A DNA stretch of 36,789 nucleotides from Tannerella sp. Lineage in GTDB: Bacteria; Bacteroidota; Bacteroidia; Bacteroidales; Tannerellaceae. Shown piece after piece: positions 25,832-33,860 of the stretch; the first letter of the stretch is position 1; every line of letters begins with the position of its first letter. The notes under the pieces are model-generated. The model did no database searches, was not told where the DNA came from, and was given only the letters and a program-made list of their open reading frames with translations. A program made the position numbers and the translations under genes. The stretch covers positions 1 to 36,789 of the forward strand of contig JAISEJ010000176.1 of NCBI GenBank assembly GCA_031264155.1, read 5' to 3'.

Positions 25832-25862
25832 CAAAGATATGCGTATTTTTCCGAACGTCAAA
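25832..25862 (-). promoter_or_regulatory. Consensus Bacteroidota promoter
   Basis: On the minus strand TTTG (complement of 25859-25862), exactly 19 nt, then TATCTTTG (complement of 25832-25839): a full match to the primary sigma factor consensus of Bacteroidota, TTTG-N19-TAnnTTTG. It drives the 120-aa membrane protein, with a leader of about 50 nt. Confidence 0.85.
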
Positions 25863-25995
25863 AAAATAATAGCATTTTCTTTCATAAAATTTTCACATTG
25901 TCATGAGCATGCCCATCGCGTTCCCGTTTCGACGCTTTTCAAATAAAACTGTAAATATTATACTGTATGCGACATAAATTTGTAAGGTTCGAAAT

Positions 25996-26023
25996 GTAGA
26001 GACAGGGCATGCCCTGTCTCTAC
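25996..26023. repeat. Perfect 28-nt palindrome, GTAGAGACAGGG family
   Basis: GTAGAGACAGGGCA followed directly by its exact reverse complement gives a perfect 28-nt palindrome. The copy at 1006-1033 differs by one base. It lies in the 425-bp gap between the membrane-protein gene and the locus remnants. There is no T-run, so it is not an ordinary terminator. Confidence 0.9.
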
Positions 26024-26109
26024 CGGGATGGGGGCGGTATCATCTTATTTTTTACACGTTACTATCCTGCGCGAAGCATAATTGAGCATTGAACGATTTA
26101 ACATCCATA

Positions 26110-26156
26110 ATTGAATGATTTTTTGCCGGGCTTAAATTTGCATTATCCTAACTTTG
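26110..26156 (+). promoter_or_regulatory. Promoter-like remnants before the degraded locus
   Basis: Two exact TAnnTTTG boxes occur: TAAATTTG (26133-26140), with ATTG 19 nt upstream (26110-26113), and TAACTTTG (26149-26156). They lie 45-70 bp before the ATG at 26201, consistent with an ancestral promoter surviving the loss of the genes. Confidence 0.4.
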
Positions 26157-26200
26157 TCCCCGTCGAAAAATTACAGTTTTACAAATTTAATTTAATACGC

Positions 26201-26264
26201 ATGAAGAAGAAAAAAATATCAATTATGATGCTGGTTATCTCCTGCATGGCAGGGTGTAACGACG
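26201..26264 (+). pseudogene. Lipoprotein signal fragment fused to SusC remnant
   Basis: From the ATG at 26201 the frame encodes MKKKKISIMMLVISC then MAGCNDDDG, a lipoprotein signal peptide (lipobox MAGC) followed by the Asp-rich tail typical of exported Bacteroidota lipoproteins such as SusD/SusE. After ten or so more codons this frame turns to nonsense, while SusC plug sequence begins in another frame at about 26265. The join looks like a deletion that fused the beginning of a lipoprotein gene to the interior of a susC gene. SusC proteins do not normally carry a lipobox, so it is unlikely to be the original N-terminus. Confidence 0.55.
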
Positions 26265-27634
26265 ATGACGGTAGGGAACATCAATACGACGCTACAGGGA
26301 AAAGTTGCCGGCGTACAGGTGATAGCCGGGAACGGCGCCCCCGGAACGGTTCCTAAAGTGTTGATCCGCGGTTCTTCCACACTGAACCTGAGCGCCGACC
26401 CCCTCTATGTCGTAGATGGCGTGCCCATGGGCACAAACCCGAATTTCTTAAATCTCAATGAGATAGAAAGCATGGAAGTGTTGAAAGACGCATCTGCCGG
26501 CGCCATCTACGGCAGTATGGCGTCGAACGGCGTTATCATGACGACGAAAAGGGGCGTGGAAGGCAAGCCCGTTTTTACCGCTATGGCGGCAATGGCGGAT
26601 GGGATCGCCTGACGGCGCGCATATCGAACGATTTTAAATTTTCAAAATACATATCCGCCGGTTTCCTGTTAAATCCCCGTCATGAAAGCTGGGGATCACC
26701 CTCAAACTGGCATGATAACCTGAGGATCGACCTCATTACTCCGGTTTACCTGCCCGCCGAAGACCTCACCGGCAGCAAAAACGAGTACAGCGTTTACGGG
26801 CGTTCCAACCTCAGCTATGTCTGGAATCCGGTAGCATCCAATAAACGCAACTTCAACAAAGCCGGATATTTCGCCTTGGGAGGCAATGCGTATATAAACA
26901 TCAATTCCATTCCCGAACTGACATTTAAATCGCTGATAGGATTTGATTATGTAACGTGTAAAAAATAAAATGGCAAAAACAAGTTTGAAAAAATGCTTCA
27001 TGCACTTGCACGAAGGACAAAATCAGCCGGAAAAATACTTTGCGTTCAAGCGTAAAGGACAAAATCGGTCGGATTTATGAAAACTTGAATACAGTATAGA
27101 CCGGACATTAAGCGGTTCGAGGCAACAGGCTCCGAATAACAGCGAAGTCTTGCGCGAGATTAATGCCGGAACGCTATACCCTGCGGTCGACGGGAACAAG
27201 GTCATGCGTTCGCTTTTATCCTATTTCGGCCGCGTATCATACAACTACGACCGGCGCTATTATCTGACGGCTACTTTCCGGCGCGACGGTTCGTCCAAGT
27301 TCATGACGAAAAACAAATGGGCCAATTTCCCATCCGCATCCGTTGCATGGCAACTTGCCAATGAATCGTTTATGCGGAATCAGTCCCTGTTCGGCTCTCT
27401 TAAGTTGCGTGCAGGCTGGGGACAGGTCGGCAATCAAAACCTGCCGTCAGCCGTATACGAATCGCTCCTTTACCAGCATTACTGCCTCTCCGGCAGCAAC
27501 CTGACAAATACGTCCCATATCAGTACGATCCGGAATGAAGATATTAAAAGGGAAACGGTGGAAGATATAAACTTCGGCGTAGATTTCAGCCTGTTGAACA
27601 ATTCTCTGAGCGGTTCGGTCGAATATTAGTATTG
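26265..27634 (+). pseudogene. Degraded SusC/RagA-type TonB-dependent transporter
   Basis: Three pieces are recognisable. Piece 1 (26265-26581): plug domain with LQGKVAGVQVIAGNGAPG, KVLIRGSSTLN, PLYVVDGVPMG, and IESMEVLKDASAGAIYGSMA then NGVIMTTKRG. Piece 2 (about 26582-26968), in another frame: GGNGGWDRLTARISNDF, SAGFLLNPRHESWG, up to SLIGFDYVTCKK and a stop. Piece 3 (27084-27629): EYSIDRTLSGS, SYFGRVSYNYDRRYYLTATF, RRDGSSKF, LKLRAGWGQVGNQ, then a stop inside SVEY-stop-YW. An intact protein is about 1,000 aa; the N-terminal carboxypeptidase-like domain, parts between the pieces and the C-terminal barrel are missing. The 115 bp between pieces 2 and 3 are not SusC-like. This outer-membrane glycan importer cannot be functional. 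Confidence 0.9.
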
Positions 27635-27917
27635 GACAAGTATGGATGTACCGCCCGCATCCTTTTTTGCTTCGGCCTGGTTATCGCCCGAAAACGACCG
27701 TTTGGTTGTAGTCTACACAAATATGTCGGTAAAAGACATTGAGGTAGAATTAGACATTAAAGGCATAAACAGGAAATATACTTCAAAAAAGAAGTATACC
27801 ACTTCGCAAACAAAAGACCTGAATGAAGAACCGCCAACTCTACCGGACGAAAATAATTGTCTTATAGAATCAAAGTCGGTAACTACGGTCGTATATCATT
27901 TTTCCACAACCGACTAA
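27635..27917 (+). pseudogene. C-terminal fragment of a glycoside hydrolase (GH30-like beta domain)
   Basis: Directly after the SusC remnant, in the same frame, comes SFFASAWLSPENDRLVVVYTNMS, then KDIEVELDIKG and IESKSVTTVVYHFSTTD with a normal stop. Alternating hydrophobic strands, 'LVVVYTN' and the closing 'SVTTVVY' resemble the C-terminal beta-sandwich of GH30-type glycosidases, whose genes often sit in polysaccharide utilisation loci. No catalytic (TIM-barrel) part is present. The ATG at 27642 is probably not a real start. The GH30 assignment rests on weak similarity from memory and could be another GH with a similar tail domain. Confidence 0.5.
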
Positions 27918-27963
27918 ACCCCCGTTTTGATAGCGTTTGTCTGCCCGGTCGAAATTTGATTTC

Positions 27964-29271
27964 TCATGCTTTGTCTTCCCGGTAGTCAAAAAACTTAATC
28001 AGTTTGCGGCTTGTCGGGGGCATTTGTTTGCGGGCGATTAATTCGATGGGTTCGAATACGATGTCGGGGGCGACGCGTATTTTCGAGCGGAACAAGTCCT
28101 TTATCTGTTTTATGAAAGATTCGCTGTTGTTTGGGCTGCCTGCGAGAATGCGTATGCCGTCCGTGCCGATTGTGTTTGTATAGACCTCCACGATGTAGTT
28201 TTTTATCTCCGGGATGTTTTCGAGGACGTCGTACAGTGCGGCGGGATAGAGCGTCGTTCCCTTGTATTTTATCATCTGTCCTTTGCGTCCGAGGATGGGG
28301 CCTAAGCGCAGGGTGTTTCGTCCGCAGGCGCAGGGTTCTTCGAAATGATAGCAGACGTCTCCCGTTTTGAAACGGATAAGCGGCATGCCCTCTACGCCGA
28401 TGGTGGTGACGGTTATTTCGCCGGGTTCGCCCGGTTTTGCAGGCCGGTTGTCGTCGTCCAGGAACTCGACGATTGTGAGGTCGGGCTTGTGGTGCGTTCC
28501 ACATTCTTTTTCACATTCACTGAACGACGACTGCATCTCCGTCGAGGCATAGTTTACGTGCATGGAGAGTTCCGGCCACAGCGAATGAATTTTTTCTCCG
28601 AGGATATTGTACGTATGACTGTTTGTGCGGACGGTCTCGCCTACACATATCGCGCGTTTTATGGAACTGTTGCGATAATCAATGTTGTTGGCGATCGCAA
28701 AATCAATGAGTTTGAGCAGGAACGACGGTACGCAAACGCATACGGTCGGGTTTATGCGGCGTATGACGTTCCATTGCAGTTCGGGTATGCCGTTTCCCGT
28801 GCGTATCAGGCCAGAAGCGAATTTCAGGCTACCCAGCTGGCATGCCTGTCCTGCCATGAAGCAACGGTCGATAGTGACCATGAGCTGGATGACGTCGGAC
28901 GGTTTGCATCCCGCAAATTCGTAGGACAGCGCTTCGCTCAGGGCGAGGCGTTGCAGGTCGTTTACCGTATCGGCAAAAGTGACCGGAGTGCCGAGCGTTC
29001 CCGACGTAGTCACATAATCGCGAATATCGGATTGGGGGACGCAGACGAAATCCGGATTGCGCACCTGCAAGTCCTGTTTCGTTGTGACGGGTATACGCTG
29101 CAGGTCTTCGATCTGTTTTATTCGTGAGATATTGATATTTTCTTTTGCGAACAGCTCTTTGTAAAACACGGATCGGGCGTTTACGTACTCAAGCAGTTCA
29201 ATCATTTTCTTTTCCTGATATGCTTTTATTTCCGGTTGCGAAAGGTACTGAAGTTTTATACTATTATTCAT
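27964..29271 (-). CDS. PaaK-like adenylate-forming CoA/ACP ligase
   Basis: The product is 435 aa, the length of phenylacetate-CoA ligases. Visible motifs are the ATP loop VTTSGTLGTPVTF, the core MHVNYASTEM, the hinge region IRFKTGDVCYHF, a cysteine pair (CACGRNTLRLGP), GRKGQMIKYKGTTLYPAALYDVLENIPE, typical of PaaK, and a C-terminal lid with KQMPPTSRKLIKFFDYR. Such enzymes activate aromatic acids as adenylates and transfer them to CoA or a carrier protein. Next to a tyrosine ammonia-lyase the likely substrate is 4-coumarate (inference). It is last in the run, 19 bp after the acyltransferase; the next sequence is the degraded SusC locus. Confidence 0.8.
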   Translation of the reverse strand: MNNSIKLQYLSQPEIKAYQEKKMIELLEYVNARSVFYKELFAKENINISRIKQIEDLQRIPVTTKQDLQVRNPDFVCVPQSDIRDYVTTSGTLGTPVTFADTVNDLQRLALSEALSYEFAGCKPSDVIQLMVTIDRCFMAGQACQLGSLKFASGLIRTGNGIPELQWNVIRRINPTVCVCVPSFLLKLIDFAIANNIDYRNSSIKRAICVGETVRTNSHTYNILGEKIHSLWPELSMHVNYASTEMQSSFSECEKECGTHHKPDLTIVEFLDDDNRPAKPGEPGEITVTTIGVEGMPLIRFKTGDVCYHFEEPCACGRNTLRLGPILGRKGQMIKYKGTTLYPAALYDVLENIPEIKNYIVEVYTNTIGTDGIRILAGSPNNSESFIKQIKDLFRSKIRVAPDIVFEPIELIARKQMPPTSRKLIKFFDYREDKA

Positions 29272-29290
29272 AACTGTACATTAATATATT

Positions 29291-30424
29291 TTAGTCGTTT
29301 ATTTTTTCTGCATTTTCGACCGGTGCGGCATATATTCCGAGGAATATGGACATGAGCGAGTCTTTGTCACCGTCTATTTGTTTGAGCATGTAGTTGCAGC
29401 GGTCGATGAATATTTCCTTTTCTTCCGGCGTATAAAAATCGCCGTATTTTGAACTTCCCGCACGGATGTCGTATGCTATATAATTGTTGTTATATAATTT
29501 ATAGTTTTCGTGGATGCGACGGTCGATGAGCGACGCTACCTTTTTATAAAATTCGTTAGGGAATTTGTAGTCTATGTCAAGATCTTCGAATGTGACGGGT
29601 TTGCATATCCTTATGTTGACAAACCCTTTCGGCTGCAATATTCCCGTCAGCACGCTGTTAAGGTCTTCATCCGGTTGCTTCACATATTTCTCGCCCTTGA
29701 GCGAAAGATAAAGTTCGCGCGTCTTCAGGATGTCGCACGATTCTATCTGATACGATACCGCAACGGGTACGATGTGCAGTTCGCCCATGGAGAGAATCAG
29801 ATCGGTCGCTTTGCTCATGCAAAACATTTTTATGATACCCTGGTCGGTCGCGTCGTTACCGTCTTTGGTGCGACCGTTGCGTTGAGCGATCCATACGGAT
29901 TCGCCTTTTTCCTTAATCGTGTAACGGATGTATTCCGACAGATGCAGTGAATTTTTGAGGAAATTGCGAATGTTGCTGCTTCGTATCACTTTGAACATTT
30001 TATTTGCTTTCCCGATGTCGACAATCAGTTGCGGATGCATCAGGTTGCTTCCGAACGTTATTTCCGTAGTCTTAAAACCGTTGGAGTGAAGAAGATACTG
30101 GAGTAGCGAAGAATCGAGCATGATGTCCCTGTGGTTCGAAACGAAGAGGTATCTCTTTTCCGGGTCAAGGCCGTCAAGTCCGCTGTAAGTAAAGTCCGAC
30201 ATGGAGCGTGCGATGACCTGCTGGTTTACGTAATACATGACTTTTTGCTGGAACGCGTCGGTCGTCCGGATGTTACGTACCATTTCCCGGACTTTTTCCA
30301 CGCTTTCGTCCGGGAAAATATATTGCGACAACATTCCGAAATATTCACTTTCGGCGATACGCTGCATGGCCGGCGGAATCTCGGAAGGATAGTAGGGACG
30401 TATATCGTCGAATTTATCTTGCAT
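29291..30424 (-). CDS. Acyltransferase of the glycerol-3-phosphate/1-acylglycerol-3-phosphate type
   Basis: The product is 377 aa with no signal peptide. The core motif is YLFVSNHRDIMLDSSLLQYLL around residues 92-112, followed by basic and Gly-containing blocks (TTEITFGSNLMHPQL; GESVWIAQRNGRTKDGND) that match acceptor-binding motifs of PlsC/PlsB-type acyltransferases. The usual motif is H-x4-D; here H98 and D104 have five residues between them. The same NHRDI-type motif occurs, from memory, in acyltransferases of Bacteroidota flexirubin/aryl-polyene clusters, so it is probably a subfamily trait. It may attach the polyene acyl chain to a lipid. The start is 11 bp after the small gene upstream. 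Confidence 0.75.
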   Translation of the reverse strand: MQDKFDDIRPYYPSEIPPAMQRIAESEYFGMLSQYIFPDESVEKVREMVRNIRTTDAFQQKVMYYVNQQVIARSMSDFTYSGLDGLDPEKRYLFVSNHRDIMLDSSLLQYLLHSNGFKTTEITFGSNLMHPQLIVDIGKANKMFKVIRSSNIRNFLKNSLHLSEYIRYTIKEKGESVWIAQRNGRTKDGNDATDQGIIKMFCMSKATDLILSMGELHIVPVAVSYQIESCDILKTRELYLSLKGEKYVKQPDEDLNSVLTGILQPKGFVNIRICKPVTFEDLDIDYKFPNEFYKKVASLIDRRIHENYKLYNNNYIAYDIRAGSSKYGDFYTPEEKEIFIDRCNYMLKQIDGDKDSLMSIFLGIYAAPVENAEKIND

Positions 30425-30435
30425 AGATGAGTTTT

Positions 30436-30810
30436 TCAGTTGTAAAATAAGGATTTTATTTCGTCGGATGAAAGCAGGCGGTAATCGGGTCTGCCTTTTT
30501 CCCCGTTTATTTCGGGGAATGATACCTGGAAAACTTCTTCGTCGTAGAACGATAATTTCGAATTTGTATCGGGATTACATTCGAGATAGACGACGTCCTT
30601 TTCGGAAAAACCTTTGCTTTCACAAATTTGCTTTAACAGTGAATATCCCGCATAAGTAACAGACGTTCCGGGATTATCCTGATACAGTTCCGTTACAATA
30701 ATGTATATCTTCCCCTTGCTGGCCGGCATTTTCAATCCGCACTTTGACGGGACGTCCCACTGTCCTTTGAAATCAAAAACTTCGTCGTAGTATTTTTCAG
30801 GCACTTTCAT
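30436..30810 (-). CDS. Small conserved protein in the tyrosine ammonia-lyase run
   Basis: The product is 124 aa. I do not recognise the family. It is a soluble alpha/beta-looking protein with no signal peptide, with the segments KIYIIVTELYQDNPGTSVTYAGYSLLKQIC, DVVYLECNPD and SFPEINGEKGRPDYRLLSSDEIKSLF. Its start overlaps the last 14 bases of the ammonia-lyase gene and its stop is 11 bp before the acyltransferase, so it is translated as part of that unit and probably works with those enzymes. No catalytic motif is visible. Confidence 0.7.
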   Translation of the reverse strand: MKVPEKYYDEVFDFKGQWDVPSKCGLKMPASKGKIYIIVTELYQDNPGTSVTYAGYSLLKQICESKGFSEKDVVYLECNPDTNSKLSFYDEEVFQVSFPEINGEKGRPDYRLLSSDEIKSLFYN

Positions 30811-32356
30811 TTTTATATAAATTTTTAGTCGTCAAATAATTGTTCATCCGCTCGATATCCTTGTATTTTGGCGTATCATCGGCAAAGATAGGAAAGAATG
30901 ATCGGATTTCATCATAAATTGCGTATGTTTTTTTTGACATATTCTTTTGTATCTTAAGATAATCGACAGCCTGAACGAGCGCCATGAAATGGATGGACAT
31001 CACCTGAAATCCGTTTTCAATGACGGTACGCGCCATTAACGAGGAATTTGTCCCCATGCTGACGATGTCCTGATTATCATTGTTGTTCGGTATGCTGTGA
31101 ACATACATGGGATTGGACAATGTCTGACATTCGGCGGTAGTCGAGGTGGCGGTGAACTGCGCCGCCTGCAGGCCGTAATTCAGGCCGAGTACGCCAAGGT
31201 TGAGGAACGGGGGCAATATGTTATCGTTGATGCGGTTATGGCACAGGTAATTCAGCTGGCGTTCGGCAAGCATCGTCATTTTGGTAACGGCGATTTTCAG
31301 CTTGTCCATTTCGAAGGATACATAATCGCCGTGGAAATTGCCTCCATGGTAGACGTATTTGGTTTGAGGATCCACAATCGGGTTGTCGCACGCTGAATTG
31401 AGTTCGTCGATAAGCACCTTTTCCGCATTCTCAAGTTCGTCGTACACGGGGCCGAGTATCTGGGGTACGCAACGCAGTGAATAATAAGCCTGCACTTTAT
31501 GTTTGAAGATCTTCTCCGTATGCTTGTGATACATTTCTATCTCGCGCTTCTTCATCGTCCGGTTGTCCTGCGCCCATTCGCACATCCTGCGGGCTACCGC
31601 CAACTGCCCACTGTGCCTCTTCGTGCCATTCAGGATGGGCGACATCATGTCGTCATACGAGGCCGCTATTTCATTCATCATGACGGATGCGATGATAGCC
31701 CATTCCATCAACCGGCGGGCGTATATCAGGTTGACAATGCCGATGCCGGTCATTACGGACGTTCCGTTTGTCACGGATAAGCCCTCGCGGATATATATTT
31801 CAAACGGTTTCAGCTTTTCCGCCTTCATGACTTCTGCCGTAGGGGTCAGCTTGCCTTTGTAGAAAACTTCCCCTTCCCCGATGAGCGTCAGCGCAATGTG
31901 AGCCAGCTGCACGAGGTCGCCGCTGGCGCCGACGCTTCCATGTTCGGGTATGTACGGATAGATGTCGCGGTTTATAAACTCGGTTATGAGATTGACAAGG
32001 CTGGCATGCACGCCGGAATACCCTTGCAGGAACGTGGACAGGCGCGCGATCATGGAAGCCTTGACGTACAAAGGCTCCAATGGCTTGCCGGCGCCCGTCG
32101 AATGGCTTCGGATGATGTTATACTGTAATTGCCTGCGGCAGTCGTCGTCGACACGATACTGCGCCATCGGCCCGAAGCCCGTATTGATGCCGTATATGAT
32201 TTTTTCTTCGGAGAAATCTTTTAAGAAAGAATAGCAGTAATCGACTTTTTGAATTGCTTTCGCCGGCAGGCGCAGTTTTTTCCCGCCGTATAAAAGTTCT
32301 TCAATATCATTTAGCGAGAATCCTTTTTCAGGTTTGTAAGTAATTGTTTTTCCCAT
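30797..32356 (-). CDS. Tyrosine ammonia-lyase (HAL/PAL/TAL family, Flavobacterium type)
   Basis: The product is 519 aa. The MIO prosthetic group forms from Ala-Ser-Gly at 144-146 in EHGSVGASGDLVQLAH. Catalytic Tyr55 lies in IIYGINTGFGPMAQY, and NNNDNQDIVSMGTNSS and YHGGNFHGDYVSFEMDKLKI are conserved active-site blocks. Substrate-position residues are in QYNIIRSHSTGAGKPL (Ser84-His85). From memory, these stretches closely resemble the characterised Flavobacterium johnsoniae tyrosine ammonia-lyase more than true histidine ammonia-lyases. The reaction would be L-tyrosine to 4-coumarate plus ammonia. No other hut gene is present. The gene starts 24 bp after murF and overlaps the next gene, so it may be read from the murF promoter. 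Confidence 0.85.
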   Translation of the reverse strand: MGKTITYKPEKGFSLNDIEELLYGGKKLRLPAKAIQKVDYCYSFLKDFSEEKIIYGINTGFGPMAQYRVDDDCRRQLQYNIIRSHSTGAGKPLEPLYVKASMIARLSTFLQGYSGVHASLVNLITEFINRDIYPYIPEHGSVGASGDLVQLAHIALTLIGEGEVFYKGKLTPTAEVMKAEKLKPFEIYIREGLSVTNGTSVMTGIGIVNLIYARRLMEWAIIASVMMNEIAASYDDMMSPILNGTKRHSGQLAVARRMCEWAQDNRTMKKREIEMYHKHTEKIFKHKVQAYYSLRCVPQILGPVYDELENAEKVLIDELNSACDNPIVDPQTKYVYHGGNFHGDYVSFEMDKLKIAVTKMTMLAERQLNYLCHNRINDNILPPFLNLGVLGLNYGLQAAQFTATSTTAECQTLSNPMYVHSIPNNNDNQDIVSMGTNSSLMARTVIENGFQVMSIHFMALVQAVDYLKIQKNMSKKTYAIYDEIRSFFPIFADDTPKYKDIERMNNYLTTKNLYKNESA

Positions 32357-32380
32357 TGTTTATATGTTTGCCTGTATGAA

Positions 32381-33718
32381 TTATAAATTTTCAATTATTT
32401 TTTCGAGATGCATCCCGTGCGAGCCTTTTATAAGTATTTCATACCCTTTTATCGGGTTTGCCTTAAGATATTCGTTGAGTTCGTCCACGGTCTTGAAGCA
32501 GGTGTATGCTTGCCCGGCGGCGGAAAACCGTTCGCCGCAGAGCAGCGTCCTGTCGAATCCGTACCCGTTCACAAGCGATATGATTTCCTCATGCAGTCCG
32601 GGGCTTTCTTCGCCAAGTTCCCGCATGTCGCCGAGGATGACGGCTTTTTGCCGTGCCGTGTCGGTTCGGCGGTTCCGGGATGAGGCGAAATTCTCCAGCG
32701 CCGCCCTCATGCTGTCGGGATTAGCATTGTATGCATCTATAATAAGAATGTTGCCGGCTGTTTTTTTCAGTTGCGAACGATTGTTCGTCGGCTCGTAGGC
32801 CGATATAGCTTCGTTGATCCGTTCGGGCGGGACATCGAAATAAAGTCCCATCGCAATGGCGGCAAGCGCATTGTATAAATTGTAATCGCCTATGAGGCGC
32901 GTCTCTACGTCGTATGCGTCAGTGCGTCGCCGCCACCGGAACGAAAGGAAGGGATTGTTGCAGATAACATCCCCCGTGACCGGCGGATATTTTTGGCCGC
33001 GCATATCTTCCTGTTCCGTTTCGTCGCGGATTTTGCCGTAAGCTATTTTTTCAATACCTTCCGCAATCTTCATCAGATGTTTATTATTCCTGTCAATGAA
33101 AACCTTGCCGCCCGTCTTCCTTATGAAATCATACAGTTCGCCTTTTGCCCGCACGACGCCTTCGAACGAGCCGAATCCTTCCAGGTGAGCCTGTCCGACG
33201 TTTGTGACAAGTCCATAATCGGGCCGGGCAATTTCCGCCAGGTCGCGGATTTCCCCGGGATGACTGGCGCCCATTTCCACAACGGCTATCTCGTGCCGGC
33301 GGGTCAGCCGGAGCAGGGTCAGCGGTACGCCTATATGATTGTTGAGGTTGCCTTCCGTAAACAGCGTGTTATATTTTTCGGACAAAACCTTTGCCGTCAG
33401 TTCCTTTGTCGTTGTTTTTCCATTTGTACCCGTGATGCCTACGACCGTAACGCCCAGTGTCTCCCTGTGGAGGCGTGCGAGTTGTTGCAGCGTTTCGGTT
33501 ACATTATCGACCAATATCGTCCGTTCGCCGCTTTGCGCGGAAACATCGTCGATAACCGCGCGGGAACAGCCGGCCTGCAGCGCTTTCCCGGCATAAGCGT
33601 TGCCGTCAAACGATTCGCCTTTAAGCGCGAAAAATATGGCTCCCGGCTTGCAGGTGCGGCTGTCGGTAGTGACATCGGGACGCTGTTTATATAATGTATA
33701 TAACTCGGATAAATCCAT
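32381..33718 (-). CDS. murF: UDP-N-acetylmuramoyl-tripeptide--D-alanyl-D-alanine ligase
   Basis: The product is 445 aa from the ATG at 33718; the open frame extends 8 codons further but MDLSELYTLY is the usual type of start and lies after the promoter. It has the DSRTCKPGAIFFALKGESFDG N-terminal UDP-binding motif, P-loop GITGTNGKTTT at about 94-104, TEGNLNNHIGVPLTLL, VVEMGASHPGEI and NANPDSMRAALENFA. It adds D-Ala-D-Ala to the UDP-MurNAc-tripeptide, the last cytosolic step of peptidoglycan precursor synthesis. It is divergent from folP with overlapping promoter boxes, and first in a run continuing into the tyrosine ammonia-lyase group. Confidence 0.96.
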   Translation of the reverse strand: MDLSELYTLYKQRPDVTTDSRTCKPGAIFFALKGESFDGNAYAGKALQAGCSRAVIDDVSAQSGERTILVDNVTETLQQLARLHRETLGVTVVGITGTNGKTTTKELTAKVLSEKYNTLFTEGNLNNHIGVPLTLLRLTRRHEIAVVEMGASHPGEIRDLAEIARPDYGLVTNVGQAHLEGFGSFEGVVRAKGELYDFIRKTGGKVFIDRNNKHLMKIAEGIEKIAYGKIRDETEQEDMRGQKYPPVTGDVICNNPFLSFRWRRRTDAYDVETRLIGDYNLYNALAAIAMGLYFDVPPERINEAISAYEPTNNRSQLKKTAGNILIIDAYNANPDSMRAALENFASSRNRRTDTARQKAVILGDMRELGEESPGLHEEIISLVNGYGFDRTLLCGERFSAAGQAYTCFKTVDELNEYLKANPIKGYEILIKGSHGMHLEKIIENL

Positions 33719-33739
33719 GCGATTGTATATTTTGTGGCG

Positions 33740-33770
33740 CAAAAGTAATTTATATTAGGTTATTTTCATA
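33740..33770 (-). promoter_or_regulatory. Promoter of murF
   Basis: On the minus strand TATG (complement of 33767-33770), 19 nt, then TACTTTTG (complement of 33740-33747), an exact TAnnTTTG match. It lies 22 bp before the ATG. Its minus-33 region overlaps the minus-7 box proposed for folP on the other strand. Confidence 0.6.
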
Positions 33771-33776
33771 CATTTG
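33769..33776 (+). promoter_or_regulatory. Minus-7 element TACATTTG for folP
   Basis: An exact TAnnTTTG match on the plus strand, 85 nt before the folP start, without a good minus-33 box. It shares bases with the murF minus-33 region. Confidence 0.4.
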
Positions 33777-33860
33777 CGAGCGAAAAAATTTGTTTGGAAT
33801 ATTTTGATTATTAGAAATAATGTGACGACGTTGTGCTGATAATCAGTAATTTTATGATTG

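Noticed and set aside
30797-32356. Histidine ammonia-lyase (hutH) of a histidine degradation operon
   Set aside because: Sequence blocks fit the Flavobacterium tyrosine ammonia-lyase better, no hutU, hutI or ftcD lies nearby, and the neighbours are a PaaK-like ligase and an acyltransferase.
32880-32925. GTAGAGACGCGCC sequence inside murF resembling an arm of the 28-nt palindromes
   Set aside because: It encodes the conserved murF segment DVETRLIGDYN and has no matching second arm, so it is probably coincidence.
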